From: an uncultured Phycisphaera sp.
GTDB lineage: Bacteria; Planctomycetota; Phycisphaerae; Phycisphaerales; SM1A02
DNA: 16,338 bases
Reading direction: 5' to 3'
Assembly (NCBI GenBank): GCA_937911845.1
Contig: CALDQF010000094.1
Coordinates: forward strand, 1-16,338
The translations under genes and the position numbers were made by a program. This document shows positions 7,996 to 14,863 of the stretch, piece by piece. Below the pieces are notes generated by a model. It was not told the origin of the DNA. It worked only from the letters and a program-made list of their open reading frames with translations, and did no database searches. Each line of letters opens with the position of its first letter. Position 1 is the stretch's first letter.

Positions 7996-8963
7996 CCGGA
8001 AGACCTCACTGCTTCAAGCAAAGCGCTGTGGATTTCTGGAGCGGCCGCGACAACACCGGTGTTTTGCTCCAGCCCGCGTCCGTGGCCAAAGTCCAATGGT
8101 TTGCCCGAGATGTCGGTCACGGTGGTGCCCGATTCCATCGCCACCAGTGCGCCCGCGGCGTGGTCCCAAACCCGCTCGACGTATCGCTTTCCTGGTCTTG
8201 GCAATCTCAGGTAAGCGTCGGCTTGATCGCGGGCAAGGAGACCGTACTTGGCTTGAGAGTCGAGTCGCACTCCAGTCCACTCTCGTCCCAGGGTTTGCAT
8301 GGCCGCATCAACGGCGGTGTGGTCGGTGTGGGCTGCTTCGACAGAAGTGCACACGCGGACCAGTCCTTCGCATGTGGACCTCTTGACCGGTACCAGCGAT
8401 CCTTCCATTCCACCTGTAGCACAGCCTTGTCCAGCCTCGGCCGCCACGATGACCCCTTGTCCGTCGACTGCTTCGGGACTTTGGGTTGTGGCAACGTGCA
8501 AGTTGGGACAACCAAGGACACCCAAAGTGGGATGCCCATCGCACACCAGACCCAAGGCCACTGCAAAGTGTTCTCCGCGGAGAAATCCTTTGGTGCCATC
8601 AACAGGATCAAGCACCCAGTACTCCGGTGCACTGGCGTCGTGTCCACCATGATCAAGAAGGGCCAGGACATCGTCAGGGGACCGTTTCCCAATTGCTGAA
8701 GAGACGGCTTCCGTCACCAAGGCAAGCAGAGCGTCATTTTCAGGTTCGCGGAGCACGGCACTGGTCTCTTCTCCGACCAAAGGGGTGCTGCCATCAGCAT
8801 CACGCAACATCGAAGCCACGATGGCTTGGGCCGCAAAGTCCGCCACGGTGACAGGGGACCGGTCATCTTTGGTCAACTCGGAAACTCGGTCTAAGCTGCG
8901 TTGAACGGATTTGGCCGCAAGTGAAGCTTGCCGGACGGCATCAAGGGCGATATTCAAGCGCAT
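7992..8963 (-). CDS. cysQ: 3'(2'),5'-bisphosphate nucleotidase (CysQ/HAL2-type PAP phosphatase)
   Basis: This 323-residue member of the inositol-monophosphatase superfamily should remove the 3'-phosphate from PAP (and possibly PAPS), a by-product of sulfate assimilation and sulfotransfer. The lithium-sensitive phosphatase motif is complete: SPVTVADFAAQA with D42, GEE at 64-66, DPVDGT at 119-124 followed by KGFLRGEHFAVAL, and a late VWDHAAGAL. The KGFLRG extension after DPVDGT and the C-terminal GxPLDFGHGR favour the HAL2/SAL1 nucleotidase branch over inositol monophosphatase or fructose bisphosphatase. Its stop overlaps the permease ATG by four bases, and the A-type Fe-S carrier ends 51 bases upstream, so it lies inside a run of sulfur-related genes. 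The gene symbol is by function; orthology to E. coli CysQ is not proven. Confidence 0.9.
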   Translation of the reverse strand: MRLNIALDAVRQASLAAKSVQRSLDRVSELTKDDRSPVTVADFAAQAIVASMLRDADGSTPLVGEETSAVLREPENDALLALVTEAVSSAIGKRSPDDVLALLDHGGHDASAPEYWVLDPVDGTKGFLRGEHFAVALGLVCDGHPTLGVLGCPNLHVATTQSPEAVDGQGVIVAAEAGQGCATGGMEGSLVPVKRSTCEGLVRVCTSVEAAHTDHTAVDAAMQTLGREWTGVRLDSQAKYGLLARDQADAYLRLPRPGKRYVERVWDHAAGALVAMESGTTVTDISGKPLDFGHGRGLEQNTGVVAAAPEIHSALLEAVRSSG

Positions 8964-9014
8964 AAAGCCATATCGGCTCTCTGGCGTGGCTTCCTCAGGT
9001 CGATTTCGGCTTGT

Positions 9015-9413
9015 TCAGGCGGAGAATGAGGATCCGCAGCCGCAGGTCGCGTTGGCGTTGGGGTTGTTGAACACAAATCCTCGCCCCATCAATTCGTCTC
9101 TGAAATCAACGGTGGTGCCATTCAAATAGAGGTAACTCTTGGGATCGCAAATCACCCGGACCTTCACCATGTTCTCGGATTCTGCGGAGCCTTCTTCGGC
9201 TTCGCTGGCTTTCCCATCGACGACCATCGCCCGGCAGGTCCAAACTTCGTCGGTCTCTTTTTGGTTCTCAGTCAGGTCGAGCAAGTACGAGAAGCCCGAG
9301 CAGCCTCCGCCCTTGACACCGACCCGAAGGCAAGTGGTTTCGGGGTTCAGGCTCTGTTGCTTCATGATGTCGCCAACTTCTTTGATGGCGGTTGGAGTGA
9401 CAATCACGGACAT
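9015..9413 (-). CDS. iscA: HesB/IscA family A-type Fe-S carrier with an acidic insertion
   Basis: This 132-residue protein has the three metal-binding cysteines of A-type carriers: C38 in GGGCSGFSY, and C124 and C126 in the C-terminal CGCG. It would accept clusters from IscU and pass them to apo-proteins. The family is usually about 107-110 residues. C38 and C124 are 86 residues apart here, against 64 in E. coli IscA, because of an insertion of about 22 residues around positions 57-84 that is rich in E, S, A and D and holds an extra cysteine (C60). The rest (DPKSYLYLNGTTVDF, GRGFVFNNPNA) is normal. A good Shine-Dalgarno site (GAAGGA, 9421-9426) precedes the ATG. It lies 74 bases after iscU and could equally be called erpA; context favours iscA. 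Confidence 0.9.
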   Translation of the reverse strand: MSVIVTPTAIKEVGDIMKQQSLNPETTCLRVGVKGGGCSGFSYLLDLTENQKETDEVWTCRAMVVDGKASEAEEGSAESENMVKVRVICDPKSYLYLNGTTVDFRDELMGRGFVFNNPNANATCGCGSSFSA

Positions 9414-9487
9414 GGTTGGTTCCTTCGGGTGTGGTTCAGTTGGGCCGGTGTGGTTTGGTGCGGTTCAAGACTCGGCGTCGTCCGAGC

Positions 9488-9913
9488 TCAGTGATGATGA
9501 TGGTCGTCCTCGACGTCGTGACCGTTCTTTTTCTTCCAGTCGTTGATGGCGGTCCGGATGGAATCTTCTGCCAAGACCGAGCAGTGGATTTTGACCGGAG
9601 GCAAAGCCAACTCTTCGACAATCTCAGTGTTCTTGATGGCAAGGGCTTCATCAACGGTGCGACCTTTGATCCATTCTGTGGCCAAAGAAGAAGACGCAAT
9701 CGCCGAGCCACAGCCGAAGCATTTGAATTTGGCATCTTCAATTTTGCCTGCGTCGTCCACCTTGATATGGAGCTGCATGACATCGCCACATTCTGGAGCG
9801 CCAACAATGCCTACGCCAATATCGGAGCGGTCTTTCACGTCAGATGAAGACCCGAATGAGCCGACGTTAAGTGGCTTTTGAAAATGCTCAACTACTTTTT
9901 CACTGTAGGCCAT
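9488..9913 (-). CDS. iscU: Fe-S cluster assembly scaffold IscU
   Basis: This 141-residue scaffold takes sulfur from IscS and builds a [2Fe-2S] cluster. All key residues are present: C42 and D44 in APECGDVM, C68 in FGCGSAIASSS, C111 in VKIHCSVLAED, and the LPPVK motif (104-108) that the HscA chaperone recognises. No hscA or hscB gene is in the window. I chose ATG 9913 because it gives the family start MAYSEKVVEHF and has AAAGGA (9919-9924) five bases upstream; the frame stays open to 10015 without a family match. The length is near E. coli IscU plus a few residues at about 22-30 and a tail ending in four histidines (138-141), possibly able to bind metal. It lies 46 bases after iscS, with a perfect inverted repeat in the gap. 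Confidence 0.96.
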   Translation of the reverse strand: MAYSEKVVEHFQKPLNVGSFGSSSDVKDRSDIGVGIVGAPECGDVMQLHIKVDDAGKIEDAKFKCFGCGSAIASSSLATEWIKGRTVDEALAIKNTEIVEELALPPVKIHCSVLAEDSIRTAINDWKKKNGHDVEDDHHHH

Positions 9914-9927
9914 GGTTTTCCTTTCGC

Positions 9928-9950
9928 AATTGACCATTCGCTGGTCAATT
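9928..9950. repeat. Perfect 9-bp inverted repeat between iscS and iscU
   Basis: AATTGACCA (9928-9936) and TGGTCAATT (9942-9950) are exact reverse complements around a five-base centre. It fills much of the 46-base gap, ending four bases before the iscU Shine-Dalgarno site. No T-run follows in either direction, so a simple terminator is unlikely. An RNA hairpin that protects or separates the iscU message, or an operator for a dimeric repressor, both fit. Confidence 0.6.
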
Positions 9951-9959
9951 CGGTTTGGT

Positions 9960-11201
9960 TCAATGCGATTGCCACTCAATCTTGGAAATATCGACCCCTT
10001 CTTTCCAGAGATCAAACAGAGGGCTCATGGCCCGCAAGTGTTGCACTGCAGCGGCGATGCCTTCGATGGCTTCGTCGACTTCAGCTTCGGTGGTGTGCCG
10101 TCCAAGGGAGAGTCGCAACGAGGAGTGGGCAAGTTCATCACCAACTCCAAGCGCCTTGAGGACATAACTGGGTTCGAGGGATGCCGAGGTGCAAGCCGAA
10201 CCTGAAGAGCAAGCGATGTTTTTGATGCCCATCATCAAAGATTCACCCTCGACGAAGCCAAAGGAGATGTTGGTCATGTGTGGCAGGCGATGATCGCGGT
10301 GGCCATTGACTTCCACCACTTCAAGACGTGACATCAGTTCGTTTTCGAGCTTGTCGCGGAGAGCGCTCAAGCGTTTCCCTTCGGCTTCCATTTCCTCTTT
10401 GGCGATAGCACAGGCTGCACCCAGTCCCACAATGCTGCTGACGTTCAGGGTGCCCGAGCGGAAGCCGCGTTCGTGACCGCCGCCATCTTGGATGGCTTGC
10501 AGACGTACGCGAGGCCGACGTCGCCGGACATACAAAGCGCCCACGCCTTTGGGTCCATACATTTTGTGGGCTGAAAGTGAAAGCAAATCAATATTGTCTG
10601 CTTCGACATCTGTACGAAGTTTTCCGACCCATTGGGTGGCATCGGTGTGGAACACTGCACCATGTTCTTTGCAGATCTTGCCAATGCATGGAATTTCGTT
10701 GATGGTGCCGAGCTCGTTGTTGGCCCACATGATGGACACCAGAATGGTGTCATCGCGGAGTGCATCTTTGATCATTTGTGCAGTGATGATCCCATCTGCA
10801 CTTGGTTCCAAGAACGTCACATCAAAGCCTTCACGTTCCAAGCGGCGGCAAGGGTCGATGACGGCTTTGTGCTCGTGGACCGCGGTGATGATGTGCCCAC
10901 GGCTTTCGGAGCCAGCCGGGGCTTTGGCGTACATTCGAGCCGCGCCTTTGATGGCAATATTGTTCGATTCGGTGGCCCCCGAAGTAAAAATGATTTCCTT
11001 GGGTTGGGCCCCCAGAAGATCGGCGACTTGCGATCGTGCGGTATCCACTCCGTTTTCAGCTTCCCAGCCATACGCATGGTTCCGGCTGCTTGAGTTGCCG
11101 TAAATCGAGGTGAAATAGGGGAGCATGGCGTCCACCACCCGCTGGTCGCAGGGTGTGGTCGAAGCATGGTCAAAATAGATTGTGGTCTCTTGTGCGGTCA
11201 T
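9960..11201 (-). CDS. iscS: Cysteine desulfurase IscS
   Basis: This 413-residue PLP enzyme (aminotransferase class V) takes sulfur from cysteine as a persulfide and gives it to IscU. Visible landmarks are [10 protein letters not shown] near the start, TSGATESNN (73-81), H111 in VHEHKAV that stacks on PLP, HTDATQ (185-190), the PLP lysine K213 in [12 protein letters not shown], and the mobile-loop catalytic cysteine C337 in [10 protein letters not shown]. The ending DISKIEW resembles the C-terminal IscU-docking tail of true IscS rather than NifS or SufS. It opens the isc run (iscS-iscU-iscA); no iscR regulator is found next to it. It diverges from panC with 43 bases between the starts. TAGAAT (11220-11225, minus strand) is a fair -10 candidate. 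Confidence 0.97.
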   Translation of the reverse strand: MTAQETTIYFDHASTTPCDQRVVDAMLPYFTSIYGNSSSRNHAYGWEAENGVDTARSQVADLLGAQPKEIIFTSGATESNNIAIKGAARMYAKAPAGSESRGHIITAVHEHKAVIDPCRRLEREGFDVTFLEPSADGIITAQMIKDALRDDTILVSIMWANNELGTINEIPCIGKICKEHGAVFHTDATQWVGKLRTDVEADNIDLLSLSAHKMYGPKGVGALYVRRRRPRVRLQAIQDGGGHERGFRSGTLNVSSIVGLGAACAIAKEEMEAEGKRLSALRDKLENELMSRLEVVEVNGHRDHRLPHMTNISFGFVEGESLMMGIKNIACSSGSACTSASLEPSYVLKALGVGDELAHSSLRLSLGRHTTEAEVDEAIEGIAAAVQHLRAMSPLFDLWKEGVDISKIEWQSH

Positions 11202-11244
11202 GGTCAGTACGTCTTTAGCATTCTAGCCAACCCCCGGCCACACA
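11202..11244. promoter_or_regulatory. Divergent promoter region, isc operon / panC operon
   Basis: Only 43 bases separate the iscS and panC starts, so promoters for both must lie here or overlap the genes. TAGAAT on the minus strand (11220-11225) would start a short leader before iscS; TGACAA lies upstream of it with a long 19-base spacer. I see no clear plus-strand promoter and no obvious IscR-type operator. Confidence 0.35.
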
Positions 11245-12093
11245 TTGTCAGAACCTCTGATCTACGATGACGAATTCGTGGCAAGATTGACGGAAAATGC
11301 AGGTTTAGACGCATTCTCGGGCGGTATCTTTGTGCCCACCATGGGCGGGCTGCACGAAGGCCATTTGGAATTGGTGCGTGCCGCCAAGAGTTTGGGTCGG
11401 CCGGTGGTGGTGAGCGTTTTTGTAAATCCTGATCAATTCAACGACCAAGATGATTTCGAGGGATATCCGCGCCGGTTCGACGTCGACGCTGGCTTGGCCG
11501 AATCTGCGGGGGCCGATGTGGTCTGGTGTCCTGCCCAGCGAGACATCTACCCAGTTGAGGTCGAGGTGCTGACGCCAGAGCTGCCCAGTGTGGCCACAAG
11601 GCCGGGTCTTGAAGACGCACACCGGCCCGGACACTTTGCTGGAGTGGCTCGGGTGGTGCAGCGACTGTTCGACTTGGTGCAACCCGAAGTGGCGATTTTT
11701 GGCGAAAAGGATTGGCAACAATTGCAGCTGGTTCAAGCCATAGTGGATCGAGACGGCGGGCCAAGAATCCATGCCGTGCCCACGTCGCGCGAACCCGATG
11801 GATTGGCCCGATCCAGCAGAAATGAGCGGTTGTCTGATGTGTCCCGGCCGAAAGCGCGGGCGGTCTACCTTGCGTTGCAAGCAGCTGCGGCGGCAAACCA
11901 TCCCTCCACGGCGGAGAAGATGATGCAAGAAACCCTGGAGTCCCATGGTCTCGAAGTGGAATACGCCGTGGTTCGTACCTCAACGGGGTTGCGTCCCGTC
12001 AATGACTTTTCTCGTCCCAGCCGGGCGTTGGTGGCCGCTTGGTTGGATGGTGTCCGGTTGATTGACAACTTGTCCATGCCAGTGTGGACCTAG
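11245..12093 (+). CDS. panC: Pantothenate synthetase
   Basis: This cytoplasmic enzyme joins pantoate and beta-alanine with ATP to make pantothenate for CoA. The 282-residue length is normal. Motifs appear in order: VPTMGGLHEGHLELV (HIGH-like ATP site, about 30-44), SVFVNPDQFN, HRPGHFAGVARVVQRLF, IFGEKDWQQLQLV and SREPDGLARSSRNERLS (KMSKS-like loop region). The start is uncertain: an in-frame TAG at 11224 leaves TTG 11245 as the first choice, giving 29 residues before the VPTMG strand, slightly longer than usual. GTG 11278 (MARLTENAG...) is the alternative. Neither has a clear Shine-Dalgarno site. nadD begins ten bases downstream, so the two cofactor genes probably form one transcript. Confidence 0.95.
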   Translation: MSEPLIYDDEFVARLTENAGLDAFSGGIFVPTMGGLHEGHLELVRAAKSLGRPVVVSVFVNPDQFNDQDDFEGYPRRFDVDAGLAESAGADVVWCPAQRDIYPVEVEVLTPELPSVATRPGLEDAHRPGHFAGVARVVQRLFDLVQPEVAIFGEKDWQQLQLVQAIVDRDGGPRIHAVPTSREPDGLARSSRNERLSDVSRPKARAVYLALQAAAAANHPSTAEKMMQETLESHGLEVEYAVVRTSTGLRPVNDFSRPSRALVAAWLDGVRLIDNLSMPVWT

Positions 12094-12102
12094 CATTTGG
12101 GC

Positions 12103-12735
12103 ATGGCAGCGCCGCTTCTCCTGTACGGGGGGACGTTTGATCCCCCGCATGCCGCCCATGGTCGTCTGCCTGAACTGGCTGGCGAAGCCATTGGCGCATC
12201 ACGGGTGGTTTGGATTCCCGCGGCCCAGAACCCGCTTCGCACCGAGGAGTCCGCACCGTCCGAAGATCGAGTGGCCATGCTGGAGGCCCTCTTGGCCGGG
12301 AACGCCGAAGCGGAAATTGACCAACGCGAACTGCAACGTGGCGGCCCCAGTTACTTCGTTGACACCTTGCGATCCTTCCGGGCGGAAGATGCAAGCACCC
12401 CGCTCCGATTCCTGATTGGCGCGGACCAAGCCCTGCAGTTTCGCCGCTGGCACGATTGGGAACAGATTTTGGATTTGGCCCATCCGGTCATTGCCCCGAG
12501 GCCGCCCCACGATCGGTTGGCCCTGGAACTGGTGCTCGAGCAATTGGACGAAGGACAATCGCGGCCCGGCTGGTGGCGCGGATCGGTGTTGGATTTGCCG
12601 CTGGATGATGTGTCGGCCACCAAACTCCGTGAAGCCTTGACTGAATCTGACCACGCGGCATTGCGAGCTGGCATTCCAGACTCGGTGCTGGGTGTGATCC
12701 GCGCTCGCGGCTTGTATGGAAGATCCGATGCCTGA
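12103..12735 (+). CDS. nadD: Nicotinate-nucleotide adenylyltransferase
   Basis: This 210-residue enzyme adenylates nicotinic acid mononucleotide in NAD synthesis. The nucleotidyltransferase start is clear: LLYGGTFDPPHAAHGRL carries the GGTFDPxHxxH motif, with H16 and H19. RFLIGADQALQFRRWHDWEQIL matches the NadD 'GxD..... W..w' region, and VSATKLREAL is the C-terminal ISxTxIR-type motif. The length is at the family norm. ATG 12103 is preferred over TTG 12097, which adds only two residues. It follows panC by nine bases, and its last codons overlap the glycosylase start in ATGCCTGA. Confidence 0.94.
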   Translation: MAAPLLLYGGTFDPPHAAHGRLPELAGEAIGASRVVWIPAAQNPLRTEESAPSEDRVAMLEALLAGNAEAEIDQRELQRGGPSYFVDTLRSFRAEDASTPLRFLIGADQALQFRRWHDWEQILDLAHPVIAPRPPHDRLALELVLEQLDEGQSRPGWWRGSVLDLPLDDVSATKLREALTESDHAALRAGIPDSVLGVIRARGLYGRSDA

Positions 12736-13561
12736 ATTGCCCGAGGTCGAACACGCCAGGTCGCTCTTGGAGCGGTTTGTGGTGGGGCAACGAATTGCCA
12801 AAGTTCGAGTTGGACCCGACACCATTGTGTGTGTCGAGGACCGTCCGCAGAAGATCGCCAAGACCTTCCGCGGGGCTGTCATGGAAGCTCCTGATCGTCG
12901 TGGGAAACAGTTGTGGCTGCCGCTGGTGGACCGTGCCGCAGTGTTGGTGCATTTGGGTATGACGGGCGCTATTCGCGTGCGTGGAGAACAGGGTCTGCAG
13001 TTGGTGGCCCACGGCTCGGTTGAAGAGCATTGGCCGCCCCGATTTGAAAAATTCTGGCTCAAACTCGAGAACGACGTGGAGGTGGCTTTCACGGATCCCC
13101 GGAGATTTGGTCGTCTTCGCTTGCGCAAAGACCCTTTGCATGAGGCTCCAATTTCAGATCTTGGACCGGATCCTGTCGTGGACGAAATCGACTTGGGTGC
13201 CGTATGTGATTCGCTCTTGCGTCGCCGAGCGCCCATCAAGAGTGTGCTGCTGGACCAGAAATTTATGGCTGGGGTTGGCAACTGGATTGCGGACGAAGCG
13301 TGTTACCAAGCAAAACTCAATCCTCATCGACTCGGTGTGGATCTCGAGCAAAAAGAAGCCAAAACCCTTGTCAAAAAGACAATTTCAGTGATTCAGAAAG
13401 CCTGTTCGGTTGATGCGGAGAAAGACCGCTTCCCTCGCACTTGGCTGTTTCACAACCGCTGGGGCAAAGTTCAAGGAGCCCGAACCACCAAGGGGGAATT
13501 GATTCAGTTCGATGCTATTGGTGGACGCACCACCGCTTGGGTGCCGGTTCGCCAAGGCTGA
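12728..13561 (+). CDS. mutM: Formamidopyrimidine-DNA glycosylase with a zincless finger
   Basis: This 277-residue base-excision repair enzyme removes oxidised purines such as 8-oxoguanine and nicks the DNA. The start is ATG 12728, not 12716, because the family needs proline right after the initiator Met as the catalytic nucleophile; this start gives MPELPEVE with P2 and E3. Other landmarks are K60 in RRGKQLW, M78 in HLGMTG, FTDPRRFGRL (121-130) and the H2TH segment with VGNWIADEACYQAKLNP. The C-terminal finger (about 241-277) has the fold-defining FHNRWGK and IGGRTTAWVP with R267, but none of the four zinc cysteines of bacterial Fpg. That pattern resembles plant FPG and other zincless-finger members. 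It overlaps nadD by eight bases. The symbol is by family; the substrate range may differ from E. coli MutM. Confidence 0.93.
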   Translation: MPELPEVEHARSLLERFVVGQRIAKVRVGPDTIVCVEDRPQKIAKTFRGAVMEAPDRRGKQLWLPLVDRAAVLVHLGMTGAIRVRGEQGLQLVAHGSVEEHWPPRFEKFWLKLENDVEVAFTDPRRFGRLRLRKDPLHEAPISDLGPDPVVDEIDLGAVCDSLLRRRAPIKSVLLDQKFMAGVGNWIADEACYQAKLNPHRLGVDLEQKEAKTLVKKTISVIQKACSVDAEKDRFPRTWLFHNRWGKVQGARTTKGELIQFDAIGGRTTAWVPVRQG

Positions 13562-13573
13562 CGCGTGTTGCAA

Positions 13574-13589
13574 GTGGCTCGAACGCCAC
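13574..13589. terminator. Short inverted repeat between convergent mutM and nuoI
   Basis: GTGGC (13574-13578) and GCCAC (13585-13589) can pair around a six-base loop in the 31-base gap between convergent genes. The stem is short and no T-run follows, so a terminator role is possible but weak. Confidence 0.25.
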
Positions 13590-13592
13590 GGA

Positions 13593-14150
13593 TTACATCG
13601 GCTTTTCTTCGATGGTCTGGTCGTAGACCTCGAGCAATTTTGTTTTGTCGAAGATGAGTTCTTGTCGCGACATGCCAGTCACTTCGTAGAACGGCGTCAA
13701 TTCAATGGCATCGCAAGGACATGCTTCTTCGCACATGCCGCAGTAGATGCAGCGGAGCTCGTCGATATCGAACTGCTTGGGATATTTTTCCCGGTCGTCC
13801 CAAGGTGATTCTTCGGCGGTGATGTGGATGCAGTTGGCGGGGCAGGCGGTAGCACACATAAAGCAAGCCACACAGCGCACCCGATCATCTTCGTCTTTGT
13901 TCAGCCGGTGAACGCCACGGAACGTCGAACGCTCTTGGCCACCTTCGACCACAGGGCGGTCGTCTCGCTTCTCTTCGGGGTACTGGACCACATAGATGTT
14001 GTCTTTGTTCTTCCCTGGCTTGGTGATGTTGCCAAACAGGTGCCGGAAGGTCGTGCCGAGCCCCTTGGCAATTGCCGGCAAGAAGATGGCTTCCGCCGCG
14101 TGCATGGGCTTTGGGGTGACATCAATAATGGACTCGTCAGAGATGGCCAT
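13593..14150 (-). CDS. nuoI: NADH-quinone oxidoreductase subunit I (NuoI)
   Basis: This 185-residue protein is the ferredoxin-like subunit of complex I that carries two [4Fe-4S] clusters toward quinone. The first site is C93, C96 and C99 in CVACFMCATACP, with the remote C103. The second is C134, C137 and C140 in CIYCGMCEEACP, with C144. FRHLFG followed by YVVQYPEEK and the RGVHRL-type segment before the first cluster are typical of NuoI rather than a free ferredoxin. The membrane-edge helix (about 20-40) is present. No other nuo gene is in the window; it stands alone between mutM (convergent) and the ATP synthase operon (divergent, 38 bases away), so its complex I partners must be elsewhere. 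TATCCT (14160-14165, minus strand) lies nine bases before the ATG. Confidence 0.93.
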   Translation of the reverse strand: MAISDESIIDVTPKPMHAAEAIFLPAIAKGLGTTFRHLFGNITKPGKNKDNIYVVQYPEEKRDDRPVVEGGQERSTFRGVHRLNKDEDDRVRCVACFMCATACPANCIHITAEESPWDDREKYPKQFDIDELRCIYCGMCEEACPCDAIELTPFYEVTGMSRQELIFDKTKLLEVYDQTIEEKPM

Positions 14151-14188
14151 GGGTAAAACAGGATAGTCGCCCCAGAACCCGTAGCATC

Positions 14189-14437
14189 ATGGAGATGACC
14201 AATCTTGATCCTGGAACTGATCGCCGAACAACCATGGGCCGGGGGGTCCGCATGGCTGCGATTGGCACCCAAACCGTCGGGTATGTCTTGGCCGGTTGGT
14301 GGCTGGGGGGCCAGTTGCAACCTGTTTGGGGTGAAAAAGTGGGTGCCATGCTTGGTGTGACGGTGGGCATGACCCACCTCATTCGCAGCGCAATGCGTTT
14401 GCAGCGATCGTTTGAGCGGGAGGATCGAGGAAAGTGA
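14189..14437 (+). CDS. AtpZ-like small membrane protein of the ATP synthase operon
   Basis: This 82-residue protein has two hydrophobic segments (about 21-43 and 51-66). The pattern VGYVLAGWWLGGQL, followed by VGAMLGVTVGMTHLIRSAMRLQRS and a charged tail, fits the small AtpZ-type (ATPase_gene1) family found at the head of many F-type ATPase operons. Its proposed roles are assembly or ion handling for the Fo part. It is the first gene of the operon and overlaps the next gene by four bases (GTGA). ATG 14189 and ATG 14195 are both possible starts. The upstream gap to divergent nuoI is only 38 bases and shows no clear Shine-Dalgarno site. Confidence 0.75.
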   Translation: MEMTNLDPGTDRRTTMGRGVRMAAIGTQTVGYVLAGWWLGGQLQPVWGEKVGAMLGVTVGMTHLIRSAMRLQRSFEREDRGK

Positions 14438-14859
14438 CGCAAAAAGACACGCTCGAGACTGTTTCGCTGCCTTTTTTCGCCATGGTCTTGGCCGGAGCGG
14501 TTGGTGGGGGAGTGGGGCTGCTGGGTGGCTGCATGGCGTTTCCCTCTGTTCCGATGCAATCCATCGTGCATGGGACACTTGCGGGGAGTGTTGGGTACGT
14601 GCTGGGCAGCGTGGTGCTCATGCCTTGGGTCGCCCGCCCGCTTGAGCAGTGGATGGCCATCTGGCCTGGCGCGCTCTTGAGCAGGCTCTTGGCGACGGGG
14701 ATCATGGCTTGGCTGCTATACTTCCGCCCCCCTGAGGGGGACGATGGGTTCCGCACCGCGTTGGTGGTTTCCCATGTCGTGTCGATCTTCCTCGACGCGG
14801 CGCTTCTTGCTCGATGGTCCCGCTCGCTGGGCCAAAATCCCGTGCACGAGTCCGAATAG
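14434..14859 (+). CDS. AtpI-like membrane protein (ATP synthase subunit I position)
   Basis: This 141-residue protein has four likely membrane helices (about 10-33, 43-66, 76-96 and 106-126). Sequence alone is not strongly diagnostic, but size, helix number and position directly before atpB match subunit I (AtpI), thought to help c-ring assembly. The helices are glycine- and alanine-rich (VLAGAVGGGVGLLGG). It starts with GTG inside the stop of the preceding gene and ends four bases before atpB, so translation is probably coupled through the three genes. It could be an unrelated small membrane protein; the call rests mainly on context. Confidence 0.65.
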   Translation: MTQKDTLETVSLPFFAMVLAGAVGGGVGLLGGCMAFPSVPMQSIVHGTLAGSVGYVLGSVVLMPWVARPLEQWMAIWPGALLSRLLATGIMAWLLYFRPPEGDDGFRTALVVSHVVSIFLDAALLARWSRSLGQNPVHESE

Positions 14860-14863
14860 ACAC

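Noticed and set aside
9471..9486. Small hairpin (CTCGG/CCGAG) just after the iscU stop
   Set aside because: A five-base stem with no T-run in a GC-rich gap can arise by chance; not enough to call a terminator.
9914..10015. Longer IscU with 34 extra N-terminal residues
   Set aside because: The extension overlaps the end of iscS and the inverted repeat and has no family match; ATG 9913 gives the standard IscU start and has a Shine-Dalgarno site.
12716..12727. Four extra residues on the DNA glycosylase
   Set aside because: Fpg chemistry needs proline directly after the initiator methionine, which only ATG 12728 provides.
12199..13281. 360-codon open frame opposite nadD and mutM
   Set aside because: It spans two well-supported genes on the other strand and its translation is low-complexity in Ser, Arg and Pro with no family pattern.
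14744..14863. Longer subunit a starting within the upstream gene
   Set aside because: The added 40 residues are an out-of-frame reading of the AtpI-like gene; ATG 14864 fits the operon spacing.
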